Shown here piece by piece: positions 1 through 10,280 of a stretch of 64,000 bases of DNA (the stretch's first letter is position 1; every line of letters starts with the position of its first letter). The notes under the pieces were generated by a model, which had not been told where the DNA came from, did no database searches, and saw nothing but the letters and a program-made list of their open reading frames with translations. The DNA is taken from contig OX387203.1 in NCBI GenBank assembly GCA_947561715.1, positions 372,001-436,000 on the forward strand, read 5' to 3'. The position numbers and the translations under genes were made by a program. The stretch comes from Ascidia mentula (Eukaryota; Chordata; Ascidiacea; Phlebobranchia; Ascidiidae).

Positions 1-565
1 CCACAATGTACATCTATCTCATTGATTTTGTAACGGATTACGTCATTACGTAGTTTGGCGGGAAGTTGTTTTTAAAGTTGGATTAAAACGTTGTATTACC
101 TGGCACGAAACACGGTTCCGAACTTGTTCCAACTGAGCGTTTCGTTACATTACTTGTTCTGGACATTTTAACATTTCCATTGCAATAAAGCAGGGTAGGA
201 TCAGTCAATTTTCATCAAGTGTCCTCACAATAAAAATCAAAAAGAAAAGTTGTCTGCCTGGACGATTATGACGTAACACCCATGTCTGTTTAGGCACAAA
301 AGTCACAACGGTTGGAAATTTTTTTTTTATGTTTTTTTACTTGTTTTTATTTTTAATAATTTTAATAAAAAAGTAAATCAACTTATGAAGTGCTAAATGT
401 GGTAATGAATAAAATGTCGCATTTTATTGAAAGTGAAAATTTAACAACTGTCATGTGACGAATAATAAGGGAAAGTCCCTGGGTAAACTTTCGGTAAACA
501 AGAAGCAAAGCACGGAATAAAAAAAGAACACCAACAATTATTCTGTGGCACAAATTTGTTGAAAA
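1..565. other. 5' flank and probable promoter/5' UTR of the WDSUB1-like gene
   Basis: AT-rich sequence with no credible reading frame. It precedes the start codon at 566 and must hold the promoter and 5' UTR of the gene that follows. I see no clear TATA box at a convincing distance and no repeat from the downstream array. Confidence 0.4.
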
Positions 566-3500
566 ATGCCAGAACTCTGTAAACTAAAGGGTCACACAAA
601 GGAAGTTAATTGCTGCGCATTTTCAAACGATTATTTCGTCACTTGCTCTGGTAAGTTGCCACAAATCCAACTTACCTATGATGAAAAATGCATTCATTCT
701 TTTGTCGTTTTACTTTGTATCGGGCAAAATTTGCAAATTATTTTGAAGGAATAATTCCCATGTAATTTGAGATGTGTGAAAGGATTGAATCAAGCGAGCA
801 GTGATGTTACTAAAGAAATTTTGTCTACTCATTTATTCTTGTTTCAGGTGACAAGTCTGTAAGAGTTTACCAAGTTGGGAGTTTTAAAGAGCTTCCATAC
901 TCTCCAATAACTGCTTTCAAATATGGAGTCAACCATGTCTCGTTCAATGCTGATGGTACAGTTCTTGCCGCAGCAGGGACAGATGGAAATGCTCATCTAT
1001 TTAAATTAACTGACCAAGAGGCCAAGGTGTTTAACTTTCTGCATCATGGCCACCAATACAAACATGAAAGCATGCTTTTGCAAACTAGTGTTTGTTTTCG
1101 TCTGATTATTTCAAATGCTAACAGGCTGGCAGTGATTTTTATTTCTTAAATGTTACATATTCACCGCAAATTACTCCAAGTCAAATTGTTGTGTTCTTTT
1201 TAGGTGTTCATCATATTTCGACACTCTGGCACCAACACTTTGCAAGTGTGTACCTTTTCTAACGACTCAAAATTCTTGGTGTCCGGATCTGCTGATGGTT
1301 CCATTGCAGTTTGGGATGTTGACAAGAAAAAACTAATCAAGTAAAATTTTGTTTTACAGTCTCTCAAATTGAAATTAACATAGTATTGGTTTTTGTGTGT
1401 TTGACAAGACTAACCGCTTGTTTTGTAACTTGCAACTGTAGTTTGTGTGGGGTCAACTTTCCTTCTCATTTTTATGTATCACAGGGAAATCTCTGGCCAT
1501 GCTGAAGGAATGGTTCATGCAGCTGCATTTACACCTTGTGACTTGTATCTTATGACAGGATCGACCTTGGGTGACCTTCGTGTGTGGAACATGTGGAATA
1601 ATACCATGCAGGTAAATACCATGACCTTTGGAGCTGTAGATGTAATATACGTAAACTGTACAATACAAAACCTTTTGAATATTAAGATGCTGGATTTAAT
1701 GAATCATTTAATATTTTTTATTTATGTTAACTTTATTACAGCCAGTGTTGTTGAAACAAGCACACGAAGATGGGGTTTCATCCTGTGGAGTTTCATGCAT
1801 TGTGTTTTCTCCCACGTTTCACTCTTCAGGTACCACCCAATATCGACGGACAATTTAACAAATTGCTTTAAATTAAATAGCAGTTCAACTTATCACAATT
1901 GGTTTTCGTGTTTTGCAGTTAGCGATCCCCAGCGATGCTATCTAGTGGCATCATGTGGTCATGACAACAAGATTAAACTGTGGATATTTGAAGTTGCAGG
2001 TAATTCCCAACATAATTACAAATACCAAATCCAAGTTCGTAACCTGCTTTTTTATTCAGGAAAATCTTTGAGATTGTTTCAAACTTTGTCTGGACATTCT
2101 GGCCCAGTCAGTGGGTGCGACTTTTCAACAAGCGGAAAATTCTTGGCTTCAAGCTCTTTTGACAAAAGTATAATTATCTGGGATCCTGTAAGTTGCTGAT
2201 TAAATGTATATATATACATATCATATTCCATTAAGTTCAGTGCATGTTGGTTAAGTCAACATTTAAGATCACATTTGTTCACAGCAAGTTTATGTGTTGT
2301 GGTGGGTGTTGGAGATTAAGAGACAGACATGGTTTAAATTACAATATGTCTGTGCGATGTTCTCCATAAAGTATTCAATGTGCCAAGTATCTAAAGATAA
2401 AGTTACTCGAGTTTGTGTAACTTGATCTCTTGGTGGCACACATGTTAAATCGACAACAAAAACCAAGTTTTTGTTTTTTTGTGAATGCAAAAACCTTAAT
2501 TTCCCAAGCCACATTTTAGTTGTGTCTGGTTTATGTTCACATCTACAGTTTTCAGCATGGCTGACTTCATCATTTTATGTGTTTCAGATTGTTTGTGAGC
2601 AAGTGTTTGTGTTGGACGCCCACTCAGCATTCTGCACATTTGTGGCTTATTCAGTTGACGATACTTACCTCGCATCCACGTCTTACGACAAAACTTGTAT
2701 CATATGGAAGATGGAAACTGAAGGTGAATCATATATTTCATCAGCCAAGTGCTTCGGGGTTTTAAACCTTACATCTACTTAGTGTCATTATTTTTGTGCA
2801 AATATATTCCGTTAACTCTGCAAGGAAGATTCAATACATTTGATCTCATTCTTCTTCTTATGATGTCACAATATAACAACAATCTTACCAGAATATCTTT
2901 GTGTATTTAGATGCAAATTTACCAACGTTGTCATATGACTCACCGGAAGTAAGTGGAAAAACTAAAACAAAAATATGAAGATAAGGACGTTAAGGTGGCA
3001 TTAGGAGTATGTGTCTAACCTACTAACTACATATATTTCCAAACAGCCACAAGATACAGACTTAATTCAACTGAACCCAATGAACCAAAGCAATCCACAA
3101 CCCCAAAACGCCGCAACACAAGAACCATCTTCGAGCAATAGTAAGTTAATGATCACTGTCATATATTACAATACTGTATATTACAATTTAAAATCTACAA
3201 CTTGATCCTGTATATATATCTATATATTAATATATAAGATATCATATATTGTTTTTGATAATGCTTGAACCTGGCCTGGTTTATGTATGTCAACAAGTGT
3301 TAAGCCTTGCTCCAACTTACAGACATGGAAACACAACAGAGGGTTCCGTTCCGAACGTGGACTTGCCACGATGTGAGTGAATGGTTGACCACGGAACTTA
3401 AACTCGGACAATATTCAGCTAACTTTCTTGACAATGAAATCGATGGAGCGGAACTGACAGCCTTGACATCTGATGTTCTTCAAAAAGATCTTGGTGTTGG

Positions 3501-4624
3501 TATGTTGGGATAACCATGCTGGGTGTTGGGTGTTTTTATGGCTAAAATTATGTGAAAACAGTGATTGCTGCTTCTCATGAAATACTGTGAATAGATCTGT
3601 TTTCCCAACAAGTTTGGTTATGATTTCTTGTCTGTGATGTTTCAGGCCCCCTTGGTCATCGCAACAAAATACTGCGTGCGATCAAAGCCATGAACGAGGT
3701 TTCTTCAGGCACCAGTAGAAATACTTTAAACCTCAAGTCCCTTGTTCAAGCCCTGCCCCCGTCCTTACAACAATTGGCTCCTTCCGTTATTCAACAATTT
3801 CTCACAAATTCAACACCAGGTAAATGAATGACATTTTTGCTTTAAAATTTGCACATGTTTTTTTTTAATTCCTGAAACCGGAAAGGGGGTATTAGGAGAT
3901 CAGCATTTCACCTGTTGGCATCATCAGTTTCTGATGTCGATTCCTGCAGTCATTCTTCACATTTTCTTTAGCTGTTCTTTTTAAATGCATTAACTTTTTC
4001 ACCTTCACATAGGACAATTGTGTTTAAATATTTTAGCAGAAAGTGCACCAACTTCTACCAGCACACGGGAATGGCAAACTGTCCAGTCAGCTCCAAGCTT
4101 CCAGAATGTGAGGAAAGACAAAGAAGAAGGTGAAACATGTGTGAACAATTTTCTCCGTAGTTAACCTTGATTTTCTGATGTCGTAGAACAAATTTAACAC
4201 TTTTTCATTTTATTTGTTAATAACGTTTGTAGCTGAAAAGGGAATTCCTGATGAGTTTTTGTGTCCAATTACACGTGAAATTATGACTGATCCTGTTATT
4301 GCTTCAGGTGACTAATCTTTTTAACTTGTGACTAACATGTTTGTGTTAAACACCCAACTGTATTAACAACATTTTTGCACACGTATATTTGTAACAACTT
4401 GCGTTTTGCATCTGTATATCATGGTTAAATTTATTTTATCAGACGGTTTTTCCTATGAGAGATTGTCAATAGAAGCTTGGATGAGAAAAGGAAAAAGAAG
4501 TCCGATGACAAACCAACCATTGACCAACAAAAACCTGGTTCCTAACCAAACTTTGAAGATGGTGATTGGTCAGTTTATGGATGCACGGCAACCAGACAAC
4601 ATGGTTGAGCCATGTGTTGATTAG
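566..4624 (+). CDS. WDSUB1: WD repeat, SAM and U-box domain protein (WDSUB1-like), 15 exons
   Basis: Predicted E3 ubiquitin-ligase-type protein: WD40 propeller, then SAM domain, then a C-terminal U-box that would bind an E2. Exons read by eye: 566-650, 848-1026, 1204-1340, 1485-1611, 1742-1829, 1919-1999, 2060-2187, 2588-2723, 2911-2948, 3047-3140, 3323-3499, 3646-3819, 4037-4129, 4233-4307, 4443-4624. All have GT-AG borders and the frame stays open for 597 codons. WD signatures include [12 protein letters not shown] near the N-terminus, GHDNKIKLW and [13 protein letters not shown] lies at about residues 371-441 ([26 protein letters not shown]). The U-box is at about 519-592 ([37 protein letters not shown]). 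The protein is longer than human WDSUB1 (about 476 residues), partly from a Pro/Gln/Asn-rich linker before SAM. The ATG at 566 opens directly onto the first WD repeat. The last two exons are the part copied in the downstream array. Domain order makes the identity near certain; function is by family. Confidence 0.93.
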
Positions 4625-4821
4625 AATAGTTTGTGACTACTTTAAAAAAGTGTTGTGTATTTGGGTTACTTTATGTATTGAAAAGATGCACTTTATAGTT
4701 TAGGACTATGCATGGTTAATTTGACTTTTTTGTAATGCTATCTTTTTCATAATATTGGTTCCAATATATAATATTTTATATGAACAGACTTATTTACACT
4801 AATTGTCCTATTTGTTGTGTA

Positions 4822-4827
4822 AATAAA
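4822..4827 (+). terminator. Polyadenylation signal AATAAA of the WDSUB1-like gene
   Basis: Canonical hexamer about 200 bp after the WDSUB1 stop codon, followed by a GT-rich stretch (TGTGTTTTGTCTCGTG) of the kind found downstream of cleavage sites. Confidence 0.6.
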
Positions 4828-4978
4828 TGTTGCAGCCATTGTAATGTGTTTTGTCTCGTGCAGTTTGTAATGAAATGTTGGAAGTATAAAAAGTAGTGAA
4901 TGCACTGATAAAGCGTGGATTTCAAACTGTCAGTAGGGCGTGGGCAAGCTAAGAAAACAAACACAACCTGTTTGTAAT

Positions 4979-4995
4979 ATTATATATATATATAT
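4979..4995. repeat. Short (AT)n microsatellite
   Basis: Run of alternating A and T between WDSUB1 and the receptor gene. Confidence 0.7.
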
Positions 4996-5237
4996 GAAAA
5001 TACCTGTAAGCTATTTCTGTTGTTGCTGCATATAAGTTGGGCTTGCTACATAATGGTTCACAACAGACCTGGCAGGTGACAATACAAAGGTGTAATAATT
5101 ATGAAATATACATTGTTATCAATATCTTGGGATCGATCTTGAGATGTCAGTTTTATTGCTGTAAGTAGAAATTAAAGAAGTGTTCCTGATCCATGTGAAA
5201 CTATATTTGTTTTCAAAAGGAATTTAGGAGCAAAAAT

Positions 5238-6377
5238 ATGTTTACAAAATGTTGCCAACTCCAAAAAAGGGTATTAGAAAAGTTATTTCTTCTTGCTTGT
5301 TTATGCACATGGAACACCACAACACAGCATTCATTTACATGTCCAATTTGGAATACAGTACAGTCTAAAATTGAAGTGAAAAATTGTTCATTTGATTTTG
5401 ATCAGAATATTATGTTACATGTTACCACGACAAAGGAAGTATGTACAACCAACCGAAGCCAAATTAGAACCAATCAGTCCATCAGCCATGTATATCCCTA
5501 TGCTTGTCACTTCGTATATATAAAGGGGAATGTCATTCAATGCAATATAGAATCGTTACCTGCTTTTCAGTGCAACATTACATCTGGAAGGCAGTCAGGT
5601 GGAAGACCAAAGTGGGGTTCCAATATAACTTTGCAAACTTGCAATAAACAATATCAGCAACCAAACTATCACATAATCGTCCGACAATGTCTTGATCATA
5701 ACAACTATCCTATTGACCCAATAAACTGTAATGGAGAAAGTGTAGTTCAAAACAGACCCTGCTGGAATGCATCAAATTATGTTTGGACTGAATGGAAAGT
5801 TTACAACAAATGCAAAGTGAACGATCATAATGAAACAACTTGCAGAGAAAATGTCCCTTATGCCGGTGAATCTCAAACTACCACAACATTGTATAAAAAG
5901 ACTACCACAAGGATGGTTGAATCAGTTGGCATGGAAACATTAAAAAGAAAATGTGTAAATGGTTCAAGACATGTGGTAGACCCAATGTATTGTGATGGTA
6001 AAATGTATGAAGTCAGAGAATGCATCAGAAGGTTACAAGAAGTATGTAAAACTGATATTAAAGTAAGTCCAATCACAATCGGTGCAATTATTCCTGCTTG
6101 GATTCTCAATGCTTTGCTGATGATTGCCATTATATACAAAATTAAGATCAATCTGAAATATATATTGGGTGCATTTACAAAATGTGACAAGAATAAGACA
6201 GTGGCAAATGCTAAAGATCAAGAATCTTCAATAGCTGAAACAGGAATGATGGGAGAATATGATGTAAACCCATATGCTTTTGCACAAGACCTTCATATTG
6301 AGGAGTCACCTTATTTAATGGCTATGCCAATGGGAATGGAGGAACCAAAGGTTAAATATGCCACGGTGAGTAAGTAA
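5238..6377 (+). CDS. Type I membrane glycoprotein with two TSP1-like repeats and an ITIM-like tail
   Basis: Single open frame of 379 codons. Residues 1-25 look like a signal peptide (hydrophobic core LEKLFLLACLCTW). The ectodomain is Cys-rich with several N-glycosylation sequons (NCS, NQS, NIT twice, NAS, NET, NGS). Two regions have the spacing of thrombospondin type-1 repeats: about 126-175 (W126, RQC, NCNGE, NRPC) and about 183-262 (WTEW at 183-186, KRKC, YCDGK, RECIRR). A single transmembrane helix lies at about 279-300 and is followed by basic residues (KIKINLK). The tail of about 75 residues has several tyrosines and ends VKYATVSK; VKYATV (Y374) fits the ITIM consensus (I/V/L/S)xYxx(L/V/I). 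This suggests a cell-surface receptor able to recruit SH2 phosphatases, but that is inference. The gene starts 613 bp after WDSUB1 on the same strand. The last codons (CACG then GTGAGTAAG) also form an excellent splice donor, so the true C-terminus could lie in another exon. No family name is recognised. Eight broken copies follow. Confidence 0.75.
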   Translation: MFTKCCQLQKRVLEKLFLLACLCTWNTTTQHSFTCPIWNTVQSKIEVKNCSFDFDQNIMLHVTTTKEVCTTNRSQIRTNQSISHVYPYACHFVYIKGNVIQCNIESLPAFQCNITSGRQSGGRPKWGSNITLQTCNKQYQQPNYHIIVRQCLDHNNYPIDPINCNGESVVQNRPCWNASNYVWTEWKVYNKCKVNDHNETTCRENVPYAGESQTTTTLYKKTTTRMVESVGMETLKRKCVNGSRHVVDPMYCDGKMYEVRECIRRLQEVCKTDIKVSPITIGAIIPAWILNALLMIAIIYKIKINLKYILGAFTKCDKNKTVANAKDQESSIAETGMMGEYDVNPYAFAQDLHIEESPYLMAMPMGMEEPKVKYATVSK

Positions 6378-8259
6378 ATGGATCACAAACAATTTGTGGC
6401 AATGAAGGAAGCACTTGTATGGATGGAGGTTACATATGCATGAGAAAAATTGAAACTTTATCAAATAATGTATAGCGATATTTGTGATTTATTTGAAATC
6501 CATTGGGAAAATCTTTAATGGAGTTGTGAACATAATGGTTAATATTTTCAATTATGAATTGTGTTAATATTTAATGTGATGTTATTTTTGACCTACACAA
6601 TTACAAGTAAATACAGAAATTACCTTTCTCTGTAATTTCTTTAATTTTCTGACATTAATTTCAGTATTTTTGAGAAAGATTTTTTGAGGGGTATTTTGAT
6701 GACAATAATGTAATAAAAGTTCCAAAACAAAATGTGAAAAATAGTGTTTTGCATTGTACAATAAACATTGTACTTCTACATGGAATGGAATTTTAATAAT
6801 AGAGAAGCTAGTTAGTTCATGTGTGCTTCGACAGAAAGGAAAGTATGCAAGCGATTTCAGTTCTGAATATTGTTTAAGCAAATATTTTGATGGAAAGGTC
6901 CTAATGAAGCCAAAAGAGACTAAACGGCCGGTGTGGTGTGTTCAAAAAGACAAAATATTGCAACGTTTCTTCTGCTACGGTGTGTTTTGTAACAAATTAG
7001 GATTTCTATAGCATTGAAGTACACCAATCATTATGAACGTAAGCAGCATATTGGATGAGGTCACATAATAGCCAAGAAAATACGTCATTAATTGAGGACT
7101 ATTCATACGATATCGCAAAAACTTTCCAAAACGTTGACAAAAAAATTACATTCGCTGCTTGTTTTCTGAAAATACAAATAATGGGGGCAATACCACTTTC
7201 ATCAATACAACGAGATAATTTTTAATTGTATTGATATCACATCATTTATTGCTGAAAACTAGGGACCAGTTGAATACAATATTTTATCTAAATAGAAATA
7301 GTTCGGTATTAGAATCAAACAAAGGATTATCTTTAATAAACCCCAATATAAAAAAAAATTAAACACCAATCAATGTAAATCCAAAAGAAGATGGATGAGA
7401 TCAAATGTCAGTTTTTATTTTTGGGGAATGTTAATATCTATTTTGCAGTAAGTTAATTTACATTTCTTTTGCTTTAACGTGAAGAAAAAACTTGGTTCAT
7501 GAACAGACCTGTCTTATTTTATTGAATGTGCAATTTTTCTTTTAAGAATGCGCAAATAAAATATCCTTTATTTTGAATGGTTATTCCCGTCAATGCGTGT
7601 CCACTGACATTGTGCAGTTATATTGTTATAAAGATTAGCCAATGATACACATTCTGTTGATCACCAGTGCCCTTAAAAACATTATTTATTATTTGTTTGC
7701 CTTAATCGTGATGAATATATGTCCTTGGTGGATGAGTGCACTGTTTTCAAATGTAAATTGTCGTCAGCGAAACAAATTTATACGGAATTGAAATAAAGCT
7801 TTTAAATGTTCTGAAATGTAGAAGATGTGGATTCAAAAAAACTTGACTAGACGACTAAATACTTTCCTAAACGAAATTGTCTCAATCGGTAACTAAATGT
7901 GTATATTCCTAAATTTGCAAGATTGTTGATATTCGGGGCAAAGGTATTCACAATTTATTTTGTATGATATGGAAATGGTAAATGGTATCGGCACGTGTTA
8001 CTTATGATACAAAATTAAATCATTAATTGCTTTTGATGAATTATATTTTATTTCTATGGTAAACCAGACCACAATTGATTGTTGTACCTTAGTTACGTGG
8101 TAAACGACCTAGAACAAAAACTTGACGTTATTTTTTCAAAATACAAATTTCAGGCCTTGATTAATTTTCTGCCTGTTGCAAATTTAATTTCCCAATTGTA
8201 TTCTATCCAAAAATTCATTTTAACGATGCAAAACATCATTTAATGATCTAAAAAATTAA

Positions 8260-8339
8260 GCTCCCGGTGAGGCTTGAACTCCCGACCCTCGGCTTACCAG
8301 GACCAGCGCTTTACAGCCTGCAAACTTGACCACACAACG
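8260..8339 (-). repeat. tRNA-like element, minus strand (unit 0)
   Basis: The reverse strand reads TGGTCAAGTTTGCAGG (A-box-like), then a long variable-arm-like segment (GGTCCTGGTAAGCCGAGG), then GGGAGTTCAAGCCTCACC (B-box-like with a T-loop TTCAAGC). The layout is that of a Leu/Ser-type tRNA. It is probably the head of a tRNA-derived SINE or a tRNA pseudogene, because the acceptor ends do not pair well. Confidence 0.5.
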
Positions 8340-8344
8340 AAATA

Positions 8345-8352
8345 TGACGTCA
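8345..8352. promoter_or_regulatory. CRE-like palindrome TGACGTCA (unit 0)
   Basis: Perfect cAMP-response-element palindrome inside TATGACGTCATA, six bases from the tRNA-like element. It recurs unchanged in each unit (for example near 14684, 21026, 26886, 39066, 45428 and 58844). Regulatory use is unproven; it may simply be hitch-hiking with the repeat. Confidence 0.3.
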
Positions 8353-8506
8353 TAATCTTATGGCAAAAACGACTGTGATCAAAATAATGAGTGTTACAGG
8401 TGTAGCGTCCTGCTCACGGTCTTAGTTTACGGTTTAAGTGTTGAACCATAAACATGAAATGACTATAAGTGTACATAATTGATATCTGTAAACTTCATTA
8501 ACATTG

Positions 8507-8605
8507 GGCGCATTTGGGCGTGTTGTTTTTGCAGAAATTGGAGCTTTTGGGCGTGTGAAAACCAAAAAATTAGGGGCTTTTGGTAAAAAAAATCTGGCAA
8601 CACTG
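8507..8605. repeat. Three imperfect 33-bp tandem repeats (unit 0)
   Basis: Copies start at 8507 (GGCGCATTTGGGCGTG), 8540 (GGAGCTTTTGGGCGTG) and 8573 (GGGGCTTTTGG). The 33-bp period is in frame, so a chance reading gives GAFGRV, GAFGRV, GAFGKK. The same triplet recurs in the other units (about 14844, 21188, 27047, 32894, 39228, 51909, 59006), and in unit 6 (about 45588) the first copy is partly deleted. A short remnant, not a gene. Confidence 0.6.
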
Positions 8606-8809
8606 GAGCTACAGGAGCACAGAGGTTTCACTGTGTATATTGTGGCCAAGTTACACTGGTGCGCAAGCGCACAACTTGCCAGGCAACCTTAACATAAACG
8701 TAGGGTATCGCTACTACTATAATCAGACAATAAAGCTCCTCACTTGGCAATCACAGCTATCGTATCAAGATCATGAGGTTTACATGTTTCGCCAAGGCAT
8801 TGCAGCCTA

Positions 8810-8896
8810 GCTGGACCTCCATGGGTCACTTGGTATGTTTATTAATGCAGATAACCTTCAAAACTTGATTTGGGGATTTAATACTGCTATGTGTCC
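8810..8896. mobile_element. Remnant related to the transposon at 55680-56506 (unit 0 example)
   Basis: CCATGGGTCACTTGGTATG, then AACCTTCAAAACTTGATTTG and GGATTTAATACTGCTATG, match the right end of the 827-bp element (CATGGGTCACTGAC, AGCCTTCAAAACTAGATTT, GGATTTAATACTGATATGCG). An older copy of the same family therefore sits in most units. It is partly deleted in unit 7 and gone from unit 8. Confidence 0.55.
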
Positions 8897-9513
8897 TTAA
8901 AATTGCTTGGGACAAGCTGGTTCAAAATGTGTAGAGTTTAACGTCAACATGCATCTTGATTTCAGTGAGATTTTAACTAACAACCATGGCTTACCAAACC
9001 AACAATTTACCCACTGTGCTTAAAGAACAATTCTAAACCAAGGCAAGAAGGAATTATTCTTGAGAATGCTTGGTTTCATCAGAACCAAGTCTGAACCTTT
9101 TGGAATGTTTGAAAAGATCGAACAAGAAGGTGATTTAAGAAAAAATATAAACATGCAAACAACACCCCAAAAATCCCTCTATATAAACCATGGATCAGTG
9201 TTTCTTAAATTTTCTGTCCAGCCCGGCCCCTTTCGATGTTGTCACAATAGCTGTGGACCGCTTTAGGTTTGTCACCTGATATGTAGTCTGTTGAGATTTA
9301 AGTCTAAGGTGCACTCCACAATTCACTTTAGTTTGCTGTATAACCAGTCTATGATATCCTTCTGTAATTTTGCATGTTTCCATGCTTAGTGCAAAATAGG
9401 AATACATTTTTTGAAAGTAGTGATTAATGCCGCAGACCTCCTGGCATGTTTAAAACTATTGCCCTATTATCAAGCAAATCTTCGTGCCAATAAGTGTATC
9501 CAATCTGATCGCT

Positions 9514-9582
9514 GAGCTCCCGTAGCTTGAAAGAGCATTGGACGCAGAGAGAGAACGCAAGTTCAAACCTCACTGGTAACTC
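9514..9582 (+). repeat. tRNA-like element, plus strand (unit 0)
   Basis: GTAGCTTGAAAGAGCATTGG matches a tRNA D-arm and A box (compare TAGCTC...AGAGCATTGGAC), and GCAAGTTCAAACCTCACT matches a B box at the right distance. The acceptor ends (GAGCTCC and TAACTC) are only partly complementary. Best read as a tRNA-derived SINE head, unrelated to the minus-strand element. Confidence 0.5.
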
Positions 9583-9711
9583 AATTTTTCTGATCACCCT
9601 TGGGGAAAAAGTGGTTACTTCAGCTGGGCTGCGATAACAGCAAAACCCTAATAGCAAGAATATGACATTCCTTCATCTGATGTGATTTAAAATAAAGGTT
9701 GTTGTTTGTAG

Positions 9712-10140
9712 CTGAACAGCCAATTCCTGGTGAGTTTATGCGTCCAGTTACATACAAAATACTCGCTATTTCATTCCGGTGAAAAATATTTTTACTTGCC
9801 CCTAACATTTCACCATTTGTTAAAACTATTTCTGGCAAAAACATGTTGACTTCAGTAAAAGGGCAGATAATTTTCAGATAATAACATTTGTTGACTACAG
9901 TGGATTCAGTTCCATTGTTGCCAATCGTAACTGTCATGTCAGTATATGACAACAGACAATTTTGGTTTAAGTGAAATTCTATTTTCTCAGGTTACTCGTG
10001 GTGTGAAATATCATCAGTAGAAGCTTGAGAAGAAAAGCTACCCTAATGACAGATCAGCCATTGGCCAACCAAACCATGGTAACCAGTCAAACATTAAAGA
10101 TGATGATGCAAAATTAATGTGTCATATGTAATTGCCTTAT
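9712..10140 (+). pseudogene. Decayed copy of WDSUB1 last two exons (unit 1)
   Basis: 9712-9780 aligns with the U-box exon at 4233 (CTGAACAGCCAATTCCTGGT against CTGAAAAGGGAATTCCTGAT) and keeps the acceptor TTTGTAG. 9991-10140 aligns with the last exon (AGAAGCTTGAG, CAGCCATTGGCCAACCAAA, ACATTAAAGATGATGATG). Frame and the key U-box residues are lost. Divergence from the parent is large (roughly 30% by eye), far more than between units. Confidence 0.8.
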
Positions 10141-10280
10141 CCATGCCCTGATATGACTCTGAGAAAAGTTTAAACTGTTCCCAAATGCAGTTTGTGTTAT
10201 GTATTTTTTGACTTCAATCTTGCTCTCAGCCCTGGTTTGGCAAAACCAAAAAAGACGAGCTGAATAGTTTCTCATTACAG

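Larger units (their letters stand above)
4625..5237 (+). other. 3' UTR of WDSUB1-like gene and spacer to the receptor gene
   Basis: No coding potential. It includes an AATAAA at 4822-4827 that is a likely WDSUB1 polyadenylation signal, and a short (AT)n run at about 4979-4995. The stretch around 4815-4885 and 5100-5150 is recognisable in all eight downstream units (for example around 10940-11000 and 11360-11400). This shows the duplicated block ran continuously from the end of WDSUB1 into the receptor gene. Confidence 0.6.
4233..9711 (+). repeat. Array unit 0 (ancestral locus with intact genes)
   Basis: Holds WDSUB1 exons 14-15, the intact receptor gene and about 3.3 kb of gene-free flank (6378-9711). 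The flank contains a frame of 85 codons at 6754-7011 of unknown meaning, a 9-bp-stem hairpin at 6615-6640, a tRNA-like element (8260-8339), a CRE-like TGACGTCA (8345-8352), 33-bp tandem repeats (8507-8600) and a second tRNA-like element (9514-9582). It lacks the multi-pass membrane fragment found in every other unit. Confidence 0.85.

Noticed and set aside
5873-6190. Minus-strand open frame of 105 codons over the receptor transmembrane region, also in the copies
   Set aside because: It is antisense to the real receptor frame; the hydrophobic look comes from the complementary strand of the transmembrane segment.
5238-6377. Possibility that the receptor gene is a viral envelope-type gene
   Set aside because: The TSP1-like spacing, ITIM-like tail and absence of neighbouring viral genes or terminal repeats favour a host gene; no hallmark of a virus-derived element was seen anywhere in the window.
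6582-6881. Minus-strand open frame of about 99 codons repeated in several units
   Set aside because: It lies opposite the 85-codon frame, has no domain or splice context, and its repetition follows from the array itself.
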